DNA from: Polyodon spathula
Taxonomy: Eukaryota; Chordata; Actinopteri; Acipenseriformes; Polyodontidae
Assembly (NCBI RefSeq): GCF_017654505.1
Contig: NC_054536.1
Span: 94,105,859 to 94,169,858 of the forward strand
Direction of reading: 5' to 3'
DNA length: 64,000 nt
The notes below the pieces were generated by a model that made no database searches, had not been told where the DNA came from, and was given only the letters and a program-made list of their open reading frames with translations. Position numbers and translations under genes: made by a program. Positions 43,149-55,535 of the stretch are shown in pieces; position 1 is the stretch's first letter, and the number at the start of each line of letters is the position of its first letter.

Positions 43149-45317
43149 ACCACATTCTGGGATCACCGTGGAAATTATCTCAATTGATCTTGGTGCAAGA
43201 GCTACTAAATAAATTAGCCTGGCTTCTCTGCTCTCTTATTTTGAGTTCCGCTGCTGCAATGGGAATTCAGCCAGCGCTGGTTACTTAGTAAAGATCCTGC
43301 TTCATCTACCGGGGCACTCATGGTGCAGTTACAGAGTGCTATAGGAAGCGGTTCTGTAACTGTAGGGTCATTATGACATCACAAGTAGCAGTAGGCATGG
43401 TTACAGATCTACATTCAGCCTTTGTAGTTGGATGATTAATATGGCAGTGTTTATATGCTTGCTGATTTCAATCTGGGAGAAATAAAATGTAGCTTTTTGA
43501 GCTGAGCAGTATATGTTTTGGTTTCCATTTTCTGAGTAGTGAGTACAAGGCAAATCGTTTCCTGGGTTATAAAAACCCTCAAGAGACATTACTATGGTAG
43601 TGATCTTATCTTCTCAATGCAGACTAGAACTGTCATGGTAAAGCCATATATATGATACAGGTTGAAGGGTTTTAGTATTGGTGTAAATTGTTGCATTTTC
43701 CCAACTAACTTCCTACCGCATAAGACTGCTGTCTAAACTGTATACGGTAATGTACTCCAGGTGACTGGCACCATCTGCCCCCCCGCCCCCCTAGTACTGA
43801 TGTCCAACACCATTTATTTGCAATGATCAATTCTAAATGTAATTTTTATAATGCTGAATTCTGCAGTAGCTTGGGGTTGTGGATCTCATGAATAGGGGAT
43901 CAAGTCAATTCTTTTCTTCAGGCACATTCTTCATTCACAAAGGCACCCTTTCACAATAGAATCTTGTGATGTTTTGTTAACTGGTCCACAGTATCTTGTG
44001 ACTTTACAGAGCATTCATTTTATCCTTGACTGTTTCATGGACTCTGATGTGACTTTAACCCACTACCTCTGTGATATAATCTTAACTAGTACCTCATTTG
44101 CCCCTTGTGTCTTCTTGACACATTCTTATTCAATTACAGCAAAGTATCATCTTGAATTGAGTAATTAAATATAAGGCTGTTTTTTTTTTTTTTCATTAAA
44201 ACTTTTATTTCACGACAGTTCATGGTCTAGTAATGGGTATTTCAAAATATTTCACGATTAAACATGTGTGTTAAAGCAGAAACAAATTCTAAATCAGTCA
44301 TTTGTGTAGGGTTATTTTACAACAAATTTTCCTAAATATTAAAATGCTTACCTGAACAACAGTAAATGCTAGAATATTTGTTTTTTATTTCCACCTTTCA
44401 AAGACATTCTATTTTCACTGTCAGGGAATTAATTATTCAACAAATAAAAACATGAATAAATGTGAAAATAATAACAACAGACATGTGAAATGTCCTCCTC
44501 TTGTACTGGACAAAGCGATCTTTTTCTGAATTTTTTTCAAATTTTCGATGTAGCTGGTGTCGTTTTTGTTGAAGACATTTTAAAGAAATCTTGTGGCTCT
44601 GTACAGCGTGTGTTCTATCATTTACTGGAAGCAAACTGAACCATCTGCCAGGTTCCTAAATACAGTGTAACAGGTAGTGTGTCAATAAGGCAAACATTAG
44701 CTGTATTTATTTTTAAGTGATAAAATATGTATATTTACACAATTCTTTCAATAATGGGAAATGGTCACAGGGCACTGCATATTATACAGCAATTTCATGG
44801 AAATCGTGAAATGTGAAAAATAAATACAGCCTTAAATGCACAGTATATGCCCACTACACCCATATGTGTTGATTGTTAACAAAATATAAAGTATATATAT
44901 TTTTTCACCCCCAAATTATCCTAGTTCCATAAAACGGACGTGCCTTGTATTTAATTTCTAGGATACAGAGCGCACCATGAGTTCAATTCTAGTGGGAGTT
45001 GATTGCATGTAACTCCTGTGAGAGAACAGGTTCCACCCTGGGGCTAGGCCATGAACATGCCCGCGGTTCGGTAAATGTATATGGCATGCATAATTGAAAC
45101 CTACCTGCCTCTTGTTATGTGTCACTTAGGCTCCTGGCCTGCTTTAATAAAGCCAAGCGATTGCTGAAGGCTTCTGCCTCCCTGCATCCTTCCATCCACC
45201 ATTGCAATCCTGGGTCTGTGAAGAAGCTCATCACAATACCTGAGCTACACGCTTTAAACTATTTAAAATACGACTGGAAAATAAGCAACGTGTTATGAAC
45301 AGTTTGAATGTTATGAA
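43149..45317. other. Intergenic, no gene seen
   Basis: Over 2 kb of AT-rich sequence without a recognised gene or transposon. Poly-T runs occur near 44185. Confidence 0.4.
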
Positions 45318-45675
45318 GAGCGTCTCCCTAGGTGCCAACCTGTGAACAACTTTCATAAAGACAGTTTCAGCTAAAAGGAGAGCTCTCCCTAGGGGTCAAC
45401 CTGTGAACAACCTTCATAAAGACAGTTTCAGCTAAAAGGAGAGCTCTCCCTAGGGGTCAACCTGTGAACAACCTTCATAAAGACAGTTTCAGCTAAAAGG
45501 AGAGCTCTCCCTAGGGGTCAATCTGTGAACAACCTTCATAAAGACAGTTTCAGCTAAAAGGAGAGCTCTCCCTAGGGGTCAATCTGTGAACAACCTTCAT
45601 GAGAACAGTTTCAGCTATAAGGAGAGCTCCCCCTACGGGTCAACCTGTAAACAACCTCCATGAGAACAGTAGCTG
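45318..45675. repeat. 61-bp minisatellite, about 6 copies
   Basis: Unit of 61 bp containing GAGCTCTCCCTAGGGGTCAA, CCTGTGAACAACCTTCAT and AGTTTCAGCTAAAAGGA. The inner copies are nearly identical and the outer ones have diverged. Confidence 0.93.
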
Positions 45676-45992
45676 AGTTGCTGGGGATTCTGAGAGTCAG
45701 CTTTACTATGTGTATGAGTTAAGTATTCTAAAAGTAAAAGGGGTTAACTGCAAGTGTAATTACAACTTGAGCGTGTGTAAATTAGAATGTACAGCTATTG
45801 CCAAGCGTCTTCCATCTCTCTACAGAATTAACTCATTTTGCTTCATAAAGTCGAATGAAAGCTGCTGAATAATGTCACGTTAACATATTGAATTACATAC
45901 CGCTTTGTGCTTTTGAACAATTTGTAGGTTCTTTGTTTACATGATGTTAAATAAAAGATTTGTTATGTTCGTATAGATTTTTTTTTTAATGA

Positions 45993-47155
45993 TAAGAACA
46001 TAAGAACATAAGAAAGTTTACAAACGAGAGGAGGCCATTCGGCCCATCTTGCTCGTTTGGTTGTTAGTAGCTTATTGATCCCAAAATCTCATCAAGCAGC
46101 TTCTTGAAGGATCCCAGGGTGTCAGCTTCAACAACATTACTGGGGAGTTGATTCCAGACCCTCACAATTCTCTGTGTAAAAAAGTGTCTCCTATTTTCTG
46201 TTCTGAATGCCCCTTTTTCTAAACTCCATTTGTGACCCCTGGTCCTTGTTTCTTTTTTCAGGCTGAAAAAGTCCCTTGGGTCGACACTGTCAATACCTTT
46301 TAGAATTTTGAATGCTTGAATTAGGTCGCCACGTAGTCTTCTTTGTTCAAGACTGAACAGATTCAATTCTTTTAGCCTGTCTGCATATGACATGCCTTTT
46401 AAGCCCGGAATAATTCTGGTCACTCTTCTTTGCACTCTTTCTAGAGCAGCAATATCTTTTTTATAGCGAGGTGACCAGAACTGCACACAATATTCAAGAT
46501 GAGGTCTTACAAGTGCATTGTACAGTTTTAACATTACTTCCCTTGATTTAAATTCAACACTTTTCACAATGTATCCAAGCATCTTGTTAGCCTTTTTTAT
46601 AGCTTCCCCACATTGCCTAGATGAAGACATTTCTGAGTCAACAAAAACTCCTAGGTCTTTTTCATAGATTCCTTCTCCAATTTCAATATCTCCCATATGA
46701 TATTTATAATGTACATTTTTATTTCCTGCGTGCAGTACCTTACACTTTTCTCTATTAAATGTCATTTGCCATGTGTCTGCCCAGTTCTGAATCTTGTCTA
46801 GATCATTTTGAATGACCTTTGCTGCTGCAACAGTGTTTGCCACTCCTCCTACTTTTGTGTCGTCTGCAAATTTAACAAGTTTGCTTACTATACCAGAATC
46901 TAAATCATTAATGTAGATTAGGAATAGCAGAGGACCTAATACTGATCCCTGTGGTACACCGCTGGTTACCACACTCCATTCTGAGGTTTTTCCTCTAATC
47001 AGTACTTTCTGTTTTCTACATGTTAACCACTCCCTAATCCATGTACATGTGTTTCCTTGAATCCCAACTGCGTTCAGTTTGAGAATTAATCTTTTGTGCG
47101 GGACTTTGTCAAAAGCTTTCTGGAAATCTAAATAAACCATGTCATATGCTTTGTC
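45993..47155 (-). mobile_element. CR1-like LINE, 5'-truncated, 1.16 kb
   Basis: On the - strand it starts in the RT domain, ends in TTCTTATG repeats at 45993, and is closely similar to 50790-52693. The interior lacks obvious frame breaks, which suggests recent insertion. Confidence 0.95.
46064..47140 (-). pseudogene. CR1-like reverse transcriptase, C-terminal 358 codons
   Basis: An open frame with RT motifs in order: VYLDFQKAFDKVPHKRL, GVPQGSVLGPLLFLIYINDL, VKFADDTK (catalytic Asp pair) and a K(E)DLGVFVDSEM region. The tail has [23 protein letters not shown] and the conserved [14 protein letters not shown] near the end. The N-terminal endonuclease and early RT are missing through 5' truncation, so the copy cannot be autonomous although the frame is intact. 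Confidence 0.93.
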
Positions 47156-48400
47156 TCAATCCTACAATTGTGGGTGATGCTAAACAGTGTCCAGTGTGTT
47201 AACTATGTAAGGATCTCCATGTCTGATTCAGAACACAGAACCGTTGTTGTGTTTCTGATTTGCGATTTTTATATGTTTTTATATTATGTGTCTTCTTTTA
47301 TTGTTTTGTTTTCATAGCCTCTTTACGTATTGGAGTGTGAAGAGATTTGAGGTGGTTCACCATGAAATACGCTGTATAAAACTAATCTGCTTGCCATGTT
47401 ACCTCTTGCTGAATTTTCCCTTGTTCTGCCAATTACCTGATGAGAGTGGACTGGTCAGACAGGCTCTGCAGGGTGCTGTGGGTTGCGCAATCTGCTGCAA
47501 CAGCAAAACGGTGAAAAGGTCACAATGTGACTGGACCAAAGTGGCAATTTATAAACCCTTATGTCAAAAGAGGACAGTTCAAGACAAAGTATACCTAAGT
47601 GAGACAGGTGACTCATTTATGTTTTATTTAATATGAATGCATTTACAGGTCGTGGTCACTGTTAAATATGTGTATTTATTTTGGATAATGAGCAGAAATC
47701 AATGATGCATCACTCTGGATATTTCATTACATTGTACAGCCTGATGATTTTGCATTAGTTTCTTTCTATAAAGACACAGCATATAGGTTTCCTATTTGCA
47801 GGACCAGCCATGGAAAAAAGATGCTTACATTAATCTGCCACCCACTATCATGACCTTTCTACACATTTCCTAGATGTTCATCTGCTCTAGGTCTTTATAT
47901 GCTGCACAGTCAATCACATGGCACTTGCATAGCATCCTCACAGTTGCATAGGGGGACAGACATTACAACTGCACAACTCTAGTGGTCATTATTTCAAACC
48001 ACCTCACAAATTAAACCTTTTGAGAAGCAGTCAAAGTAACTGAAAAGAGCAGAGATAGAGAGAAAGGGGTCATTATTACTACTTCAGCATCTCCTGCAGA
48101 CAGCAAGGTTTGGATCAGCTCCATGTGCCTAATATAAGGTTGTAGTTTACAGACTTCAATGTGTGGTGTACGTTTTCCTGGCATGTGTGGGCAGATTAGG
48201 TCCATGGGACCTAGTTTTGACTTCCACTGCATAATTTGAACAGACAGGACTGTTTTAATTTTAAATTGTTACGCCTCATCAGTTTTTTTGGTGTACTTTT
48301 ACATGTTTACATTGTGTAGCCTGCTGTCATTGATCCAATACACTCTCTTAACTGTTGCGATTTGTGGTAATTGTTTATATCTAGTGCACTGATAGTGTAA

Positions 48401-48402
<2 letters not shown>
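47156..48402. other. Intergenic, no gene seen
   Basis: No coding sequence or transposon was recognised. Confidence 0.4.
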
Positions 48403-48444
<42 letters not shown>

Positions 48445-48673
48445 GTGTGCACATTTATTAGAACACCTGAAGGCTTGTTACTGAGCTCCCTTATATTCTT
48501 ACAGTATGTGCATGAAAACCTCTCATGTGAACAACCTATAAAAAGTCGCATGCATTTTATCATTTGTGGCTATGTGTTCCCTTTCTCTTGCTGTTACAAT
48601 AATTGAAATAAGCAAAAGCAATGGGGTGTTCTAATACATGTGCACTACTCTGTGTGTGTGTGTGTGTGTGTGT
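48403..48673. mobile_element. MITE (48440-48651) flanked by (AC)n and (GT)n
   Basis: The element ends CAGTAGTGTGCACATTTATT and, inverted, CAGAGTAGTGCACATGTATT share about 28 bp. It is about 212 bp with no coding content. The left flank is (AC)n (48403-48440) and the right flank is (GT)n (48651-48673), so the microsatellites extend the palindrome. Confidence 0.75.
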
Positions 48674-48681
48674 GCTTGCGT

Positions 48682-48682
<1 letters not shown>

Positions 48683-48740
<58 letters not shown>
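48683..48740. repeat. (CT)n(AT)n compound microsatellite
   Basis: About 18 CT dinucleotides followed by about 10 AT dinucleotides. Confidence 0.95.
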
Positions 48741-50003
48741 TTCTGGATACTTTGGATTCAGTTGTAATAACTACTTTGGCCTCAAGGGCTCTTTTTTTTA
48801 AATTAAGTACATCGATAGCATAACAAAAAATTCAATAACAAAGATAGAACACATTTTTTAACTATAGTGAGTGTAGTGACAACTGCCCTGAGCCCTGGTC
48901 CAGTTCCAAATCATGTTTGCAAGAAAAGCTTAGGTTGGGTATTAACATTAAATTATGCGTAACTTCGTTCTTTTACTCAGCAGGGGTTTAAATGAATAAT
49001 TAAGGTGATACAAGTCAAAACAGTGCCAGGATTTAAAGCAATATGATTTGTAATGTTTTTATTTTGCATGAAACTAGACAGACAGACAGACAGACAGACA
49101 GAAGAGGCTGACATGGCTGTAACAGGCAGTTAGATAACAGTACCCTTGATCTGGGAGGGATGGAGGCATGTGGTAGGTTAGATTGAACACTCCCACTCTG
49201 AAGTTAATCTAGAGTGTTTCCGAATTCCCTTACACACAGTGCACAGGACTGCGCTATCTACATAGAGGTGTTCATCTCCAAGACTACAGTTCCATGTGAG
49301 TACACAGCGTTCGGGTTCATAAGAGAATCAAAACCGTCAAACAGCAGGCTGTAGTATATTGTAAAGCCATGTACAATGTAATACTACAAAAGACAATTGC
49401 AACTGCAGTAGAGTTAGTATTTTGTAACATTACTGTTTCATTACCGAGTCTAAACATTGCTTAGAAGTGCTGAATATTTTTGGAAGAAAATTTATCAAAA
49501 AAGAAACTGAAGTAGATTTGGGAGTGCAGCTGAATTGTGCTCTGCAGGGTAATAAGGTAGTTATTGTTGTTAAATTTGGAGAAAGTTTCTTCCCCTCCTC
49601 CCCACTTTTTGGGGGACAGAATAGCAAAACTGCAGTCTGATATTGACTTTAATGTTAGGATTAAGGATTGGGTAAAATTGTGATTTAAGGGTAGGATTAG
49701 TTGAATGTTCATGGGACATTTGCCAATTGCATTGTAGAGTTGTACGGGAAGTATTGCATCCACTTCTTTATTAGTTCTGGAGCAGAGGGAGGGTGCATTA
49801 CAATTCACATTTGCTGAAAAAAGCAGCAATTCTGGTTAATCAATTGCTCAACCTTCCAGGTGGCTGGTTACTTATATGAAAAGGAGCCCTGTGTGTCTCT
49901 GTCTTTAACCCTCTTTGTGTAAGTGTATATCTTTAACCTGAAAAGGAGCACGAACTGTGGTTTATTTTTTTATGGACCTATACATGATTGATACTATAAT
50001 AGG
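48741..50003. other. Intergenic; (AGAC)n at 49076-49102
   Basis: No gene was recognised. A tetranucleotide (AGAC)n run of about 7 units lies at 49076-49102. Confidence 0.45.
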
Positions 50004-50228
50004 GAACGTGCACTGGGGAAGGCAGCAGCAGTGCTGGTAGGTGACGTAATTACACACGAAGACATAAGCCCGCTATATGCGTCTTGCAAAGGAGCCGACT
50101 CTTTTGTACAGCAGTATCGGTGCTATGCTTTAGTGTAAGAGGTCCCGGGTTCACACCCGCCCTCTGCCTGTTTTTGGATTGCATCGCCCTCTGTGATGCG
50201 CCTGCCTGTGTTAACTGAGATCGCTACA
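50004..50228 (+). repeat. SINE-like dispersed repeat, copy 4
   Basis: About 225 bp aligning end to end with copy 2. It has GGAAGGCAGCAGCAGTGCTG, CATAAGCCCGCTATATG, a GGGTTCACACCCG segment that fits the pol III box B consensus well, and CCTGCCTGTGTTAACTGAGA. Confidence 0.65.
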
Positions 50229-50789
50229 ATACCTTCAAATGCATTCTAATCTATTTAAAAACAAATGCTTCTTTTTCCTTCACATAACTTACAATGTCAT
50301 CAGCAATTCTTTAAATGAATTGCAAAAACTGAAACTCTGTATAAATAAGTATTGTTTAATATTTTGCAGTTGTACCTTCTACTTGCATTCATTTCCATTA
50401 GATAATCTGTCTGCTCTGTATATCCTCACCAAAATAGACTATGAGATGTTTTATCTACACAAAGAGAAGAATGAAAATAGCATAAAAGGTACTATTCAGC
50501 TAATGATAACTAAGGTGATTGCCAGGAAAACAGTACAAATAATAATAATTAAAAAATCCATAAATACATACAGTATCCCCCACTTTCTTCCCCCAGAACA
50601 TTGTACTGTTTAGTCTGTTTCAGAGCTCTATTCAAAATGTCAGCTCTAGTGCACTGATAGTGTAAGGATTATTGCCTACATTATACCACAGCAATAATGA
50701 TCTATGATGTGGTACAGAACAGAAAAGTCAGAGCACTTGTTGTTATGGTTTTGTTTGTTTTTTTTGTTTTTTTCTAGTCACAGTGATTT
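50229..50789. other. Intergenic, no gene seen
   Basis: AT-rich, with an open but unrecognised 124-codon frame at 50239-50613. Its composition (Ile/Asn/Lys/Phe-rich) is that of random AT-rich DNA. Confidence 0.4.
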
Positions 50790-52693
50790 AAAACTGAATT
50801 GCCAAAATGGTTTACTAGATCAATTAAAAACAATATTCAGCAAAAAAAGGCACTTTACAGAACATTAAAAAAGGACCAAAAAGAAAGTACGCAGAAAGAG
50901 TACACAGAACTGCAAACGCAAGTCAAAAAGGAAGTTAGAAAGGCCAAGAGAGAAATAGAAATGAACATTGCTAAGGGAGCTAAAACCAATTCCAAAATGT
51001 TTTTCCAATATTACAACAGCAAGAGAACATTCAAAGAGGAGATTAAATGTTTAAGAGATACAAATGGCAAAATCGTAGATGAAGACAAAAAAATAGCAAA
51101 TATATTAAATGATTACTTTTCACAAGTTTTTACAAAGGAAGATACTGACAACATGCCCCACATGTCATCCAGTTCCTATCCAGTTTTAAATAACTTTAGC
51201 ATAACTGAGGCAGAAGTGTTAAAGGGACTAGGAGCTTTTAAAATAAACAAATCCCTGGGCCAGATGAGATCCTCCCATTAGTACTCAAAGAAATGAAAGA
51301 AGTAATTTACAAACCGCTAACCAAGATCATGCAGCAGTCTCTTGACAAAGCGGTGGTACCGACAGACTGGAAAATTGCAAACGTAATACCGATCCACAAA
51401 AAGGGAAACAAAACTGAACCAGGTAACTACAGACCAGTAAGCCTGACTTCTATTATATGCAAACTTATGGAAACTATAATAAGATCCAAAACGGAAAATT
51501 ACCTATATGGTAACAGGGTCCTGGGAGACAGTCAACATGGTTTTAGGAAAGGGAGATCGTGTCTAACTAACTTGCTTGATTTTTTTGAGGATGCAACATC
51601 GATAATGGATAATTGCAAAGCATATGACATGGTTTATTTAGATTTCCAGAAAGCTTTTGACAAAGTCCCGCACAAAAGATTAATTCTCAACCTGAACGCA
51701 GTTGGGATTCAAAGAAACGCATTTACATGGATTAGGGAGTGGTTAACATGTAGAAAACAGAAAGTACTGGTTAGAGGAAAAACCTCAGAATGGAGTGTGG
51801 TAACCAGCGGTGTACCACAGGGATCAGTATTAGGTCCTCTGCTATTCCTAATCTACATTAATGATTTAGATTCTGGTATAGTAAGCAAACTTGTTAAATT
51901 TGCAGATGACACAAAAGTAGGAGGAGTGGCAAACACTGTTGCAGCAGCAAAGGTCATTCAAAATGATCTAGACAAGATTCAGAACTGGGCAGACACATGG
52001 CAAATTACATTTAATAGAGAAAAGTGTGAGATACTGCACGCAGGAAATAAAAATGTACATTATAAATATCATATGGGAGATACTGAAATTGGAGAAGGAA
52101 TCTATGAAAAAGACCTAGGAGTGAAAAGTGTTGAATTTAAATTAAGGGAAGTAATGTTAAAACTGTACAATGCACTTGTAAGACCTCATCTTGAATATTG
52201 TGTGCAGTTCTGGTCACCTCGCTATAAAAAAGATATTGCTGCTCTAGAAAGAGTGCAAAGAAGAGCAACCAGAATTATTCCGGGTTTAAAAGGCATGTCA
52301 TATGCAGACAGGCTAAAAGAATTTAATCTGTTCAGTCTTGAACAAAGAAGACTACATGGCGACCTAATTCAAGCATTCAAAATTCTAAAAGTTATTGACA
52401 GTGTCGACCCAAGGGACTTTTTCAGCCTGAAAAAAGAAACAAGGACCAGGGGTCACAAATGGAGATTAGACAAAGGGGCATTCAGAACAGAAAATAGGAG
52501 GCACTTTTTTACACAGAGAATCATGAGGGTCTGGAATCAACTCCCCAGTAATGTTGTTGAAGCTGACACCCTGGGATCCTTCAAGAAGCTGCTTGATGAG
52601 ATTTTGGGATCAATAAGCTACTAACAACCAAACGAGCAAGATCGGCCGAATGGCCTCCTCTCCTTTGTAAACTTTCTTATGTTCTTATGTTCT
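50790..52693 (+). mobile_element. CR1-like LINE, longest copy in the window (about 1.9 kb)
   Basis: Covers the linker before RT, the RT domain and the 3' end. It ends in TTCTTATG repeats at 52693. The 5' boundary is approximate, since no longer copy is available here for comparison. Confidence 0.93.
50799..52624 (+). pseudogene. CR1-like reverse transcriptase, one frameshift and an in-frame deletion
   Basis: Codons 50799-51281 give the basic linker (KKWF-type start, QTQVKKEVRKAKREIE). A 1-nt loss near 51259 shifts the frame, which reopens by 51293 and runs 443 codons. RT motifs are WKIANVIPIHKKGNK, NYRPVSLTSIICKLME, QHGFRKGRSCLTNLLDF, VYLDFQKAFDKVP, GVPQGSVLGPLL and KFADDTK. Compared with 46064-47140, 27 codons are missing after EKDLGV (near 52123). 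Confidence 0.92.
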
Positions 52694-53599
52694 ATTTAGA
52701 AGACAGATTTCAAACCCCAGTGCTCTAGAGCGGACATTTTGAAACAGACTTAAAATTCAAAGAGTAAAAAGTTGTCAGGATGTTAACAATGAAAAGAAAA
52801 ATGGCAGGTATGTTATTTAAACAGTTGTAGCAGCACGTGAGGACGGGTAACATTATATTCTAAAATGACAGGTACGTTATTTCACAGAGAATCAGTGAAA
52901 TGTGTTAGAGAGTGATTTTTTTTTATATCAGGCTTGATGAGTGCTGTTTACTTGAAGGGGAAGAGAGGGTCGGAAAGCAAGTCTCAGTCCTTTGATAGGG
53001 AACCTTGTTAGCTGAAGGTTGGCCTATGACCCCCAAGACCTGGAAACCATAAAGGGTTAGGCCCCTACTCACAGGAAAGCCGCAACGGCGGCTTGGATTC
53101 AAACCCACTCAACTGAACGGGGCCAAACGTACTTGTGATCAAGTCCTTGAAGGAAGAAAATCATTTAAAGAGATGCCCATATGATTACACAGCAACGGCA
53201 CTTAAAGGGGGCTTTAAGGAAACAGATGTTAGCATAATTACAAAGTTTGAGAGAGTAGAGGAACTAATGGTCCAGTAGAGATGGAAATGTAGCACAATAG
53301 AGCACATCATGCGAAAGGTAAGATGATTGTGGCCGGGGGTCCCACTGGCTAGGGAGCTTGAATAGCAGATTCCTGAGAAGCTAGGAGAAGTGATCAATAT
53401 CTCCCCAGAGAATGGACCCCCGGCTCCCCGCTAGAAAGTCCCACACCTGTGAGGGGAAAGAAGACTGCGCCCTGCACAACACTGTAGAATAGAAGACAAA
53501 TGGAACATAGCAAGATTAGTAGGACAACCTAAAAGAAAGCCACCCGCTCAGCAGAGAGGAAAAAACACCTTTGTTTTTTCTTTTGGAGTGAAGAAGTGC
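52694..53599. other. Between CR1 and the recombinase element; no gene seen
   Basis: No coding sequence was recognised. The part from about 52920 may belong to the 3' end of the tyrosine-recombinase element that follows on the - strand, but no terminal repeat was identified. Confidence 0.35.
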
Positions 53600-53649
53600 T
53601 GTAGCAGACCTGCTTTAGTTATGAGAGGACAGATGAGATGAAAACCAGT

Positions 53650-54290
53650 TCCTAGTGACAATGTTCCTTGAGCAGTCACTAAACAGAGGATCTGAGTGAC
53701 TGGGTTTCTTGACAGCGATGAGTTTTGCCAGTCAACTGTAAGGGCAAAGGAGAGAGTTAATCTTTGATAATTGAATACAATGTCCAGAATGAAGTTGATC
53801 GTTTTTTGATGTCCTCAAAAACAGCAGGAAGTGCTGGTCTTTAATGCAGGAAAAGTCGCTCACTCTGATTCCTAAAGCTGGAATGCTTGAAAAGGATGCG
53901 ACCCTGAACTCCGCGCATCTTACAAAACTCAAAGAAAGCAGTTAGACAGATTGCTTTCATTACGATGTCGTCTGCTGGATTGAAGCATCCGTTATGGAGG
54001 ATGGAAATCATCTTAAGGAGGATGTCCATTGTGATCGGCATCCTGATAGGAGAAGCTGATGGGAGGAACTTCTCGATTTTCACGGAGAGTTGTTCTGACT
54101 GCAGGCGGTGAAAGGGGGGTGGGCGCTGGGATCCACTGGAGTCGGTAATGGTGTTGAATCCCAGACAGATAGGATCTAATGATAGAGGATGACAGCTGGA
54201 GGATGTCCCGGAGGTGGACAACGAATGCCAGGATTCCATTGTGGTTGAACTGCATCGGGATGATTTGGCGCTGGGTGCAGAATTGGGAGT
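53650..54290 (-). pseudogene. Tyrosine recombinase remnant
   Basis: On the - strand: IIRSYLSGIQHHYRLQW (SAM-like N-terminal region), then RMPITMDILLKMISIL, DDIVMKAICLTAFFEFCKMRG (usual position of the first catalytic Arg), then KDQHFLLFLRTSKNDQ and LLCP. These blocks sit in two or three frames with stops. The later HxxR and Tyr motifs were not identified. Confidence 0.7.
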
Positions 54291-55535
54291 GTGAATTCCA
54301 TGCTGTTCTGTATGATGGATTGGTTTCAGGAGTATGAAATCCATGCTGTTCTTTATGATGAATTGGTTTCAGGAATATGAAGTCCATGCTGTTCTGTATG
54401 ATGAGTTGGTTTCAGGAGTATGAATTCCATGCTGTTCTGTATGATGAGTTGGTTTCAGGAGTATGAATTCCATGCTGTTCTGTATGATGAGTTGGTTTCA
54501 GGAGTATGAATTCCATGCTGTTCTGTATAATGAGTTGGTTTCAGGAGTATGAATTCCATGCTGTTCTGTATGATGAGTTGGTTTCAGGAGTATGAATTCC
54601 ATGCTGTTCTGTATAATGAGTTGGTTTCAGGAGTATGAATTCCATGCTGTTCTGTATGTTGAGTTGGTTTCAGGAGTATGAATTCCATGCTGTTCTGTAT
54701 ATTGAGTTGGTTTCAGGAGTATGAATTCCATGCTGTTCTGTATGATGAGTTGGTTTCAGGAGTATGAATTCCATGCTGTTCTGTATAATGAGTTGGTTTC
54801 AGGAGTATGAATTCCATGCTGTTCTGTATGATGAGTTGGTTTCAGGAGTATGAATTCCATGCTGTTCTGTATGATGATCGGGAGTATGAATTCCATGCTG
54901 TTCTGTATAATGAGTTGGTTTCAGGAGTATGAATTCCATGCTGTTCTGTATGATGAGTTGGTTTCAGGAGTATGAATTCCATGCTGTTCTGTATATTGAG
55001 TTGGTTTCAGGAGTATGAATTCCATGCTGTTCTGTATATTGAGTTGGTTTCAGGAGTATGAATTCCATGCTGTTCTGTATGATGAGTTGGTTTCAGGAGT
55101 ATGAATTCCATGCTGTTCTGTATATTGAGTTGGTTTCAGGAGTATGAATTCCATGCTGTTCTGTATAATGAGTTGGTTTCAGGAGTATGAATTCCATGCT
55201 GTTCTGTATGATGAGTTGGTTTCAGGAGTATGAATTCCATGCTGTTCTGTATATTGAGTTGGTTTCAGGAGTATGAATTCCATGCTGTTCTGTATATTGA
55301 GTTGGTTTCAGGAGTATGAATTCCATGCTGTTCTGTATGATGAGTTGGTTTCAGGAGTATGAATTCCATGCTGTTCTGTATAATGAGTTGGTTTCAGGAG
55401 TATGAATTCCATGCTGTTCTGTATATTGAGTTGGTTTCAGGAGTATGAATTCCATGCTGTTTTGTGTGATGAGTTGGTTCGTCGATGGGTGCAGAATCGG
55501 GAGTATGAATTCCATGCTGTTCTGTATGATGAGTT
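54291..55535 (-). repeat. 43-bp minisatellite, about 29 copies
   Basis: Unit of 43 bp with GAGTATGAATTCCATGCTGT, TCTGTATGATGAG and TTGGTTTCAG. It varies mainly at GATGAG/ATTGAG/AATGAG. The period is not a multiple of 3, so frames rotate and stay open on the - strand. A GGGTGCAGAAT(T/C)GGGAGT segment occurs at both ends (about 54271 and 55480), which suggests that a duplication seeded the array. Confidence 0.95.

Noticed and set aside
50239..50613. 124-codon frame before the CR1 copy
   Set aside because: Ile/Asn/Lys/Phe-rich composition typical of AT-rich noncoding DNA, with no motif or splice context.
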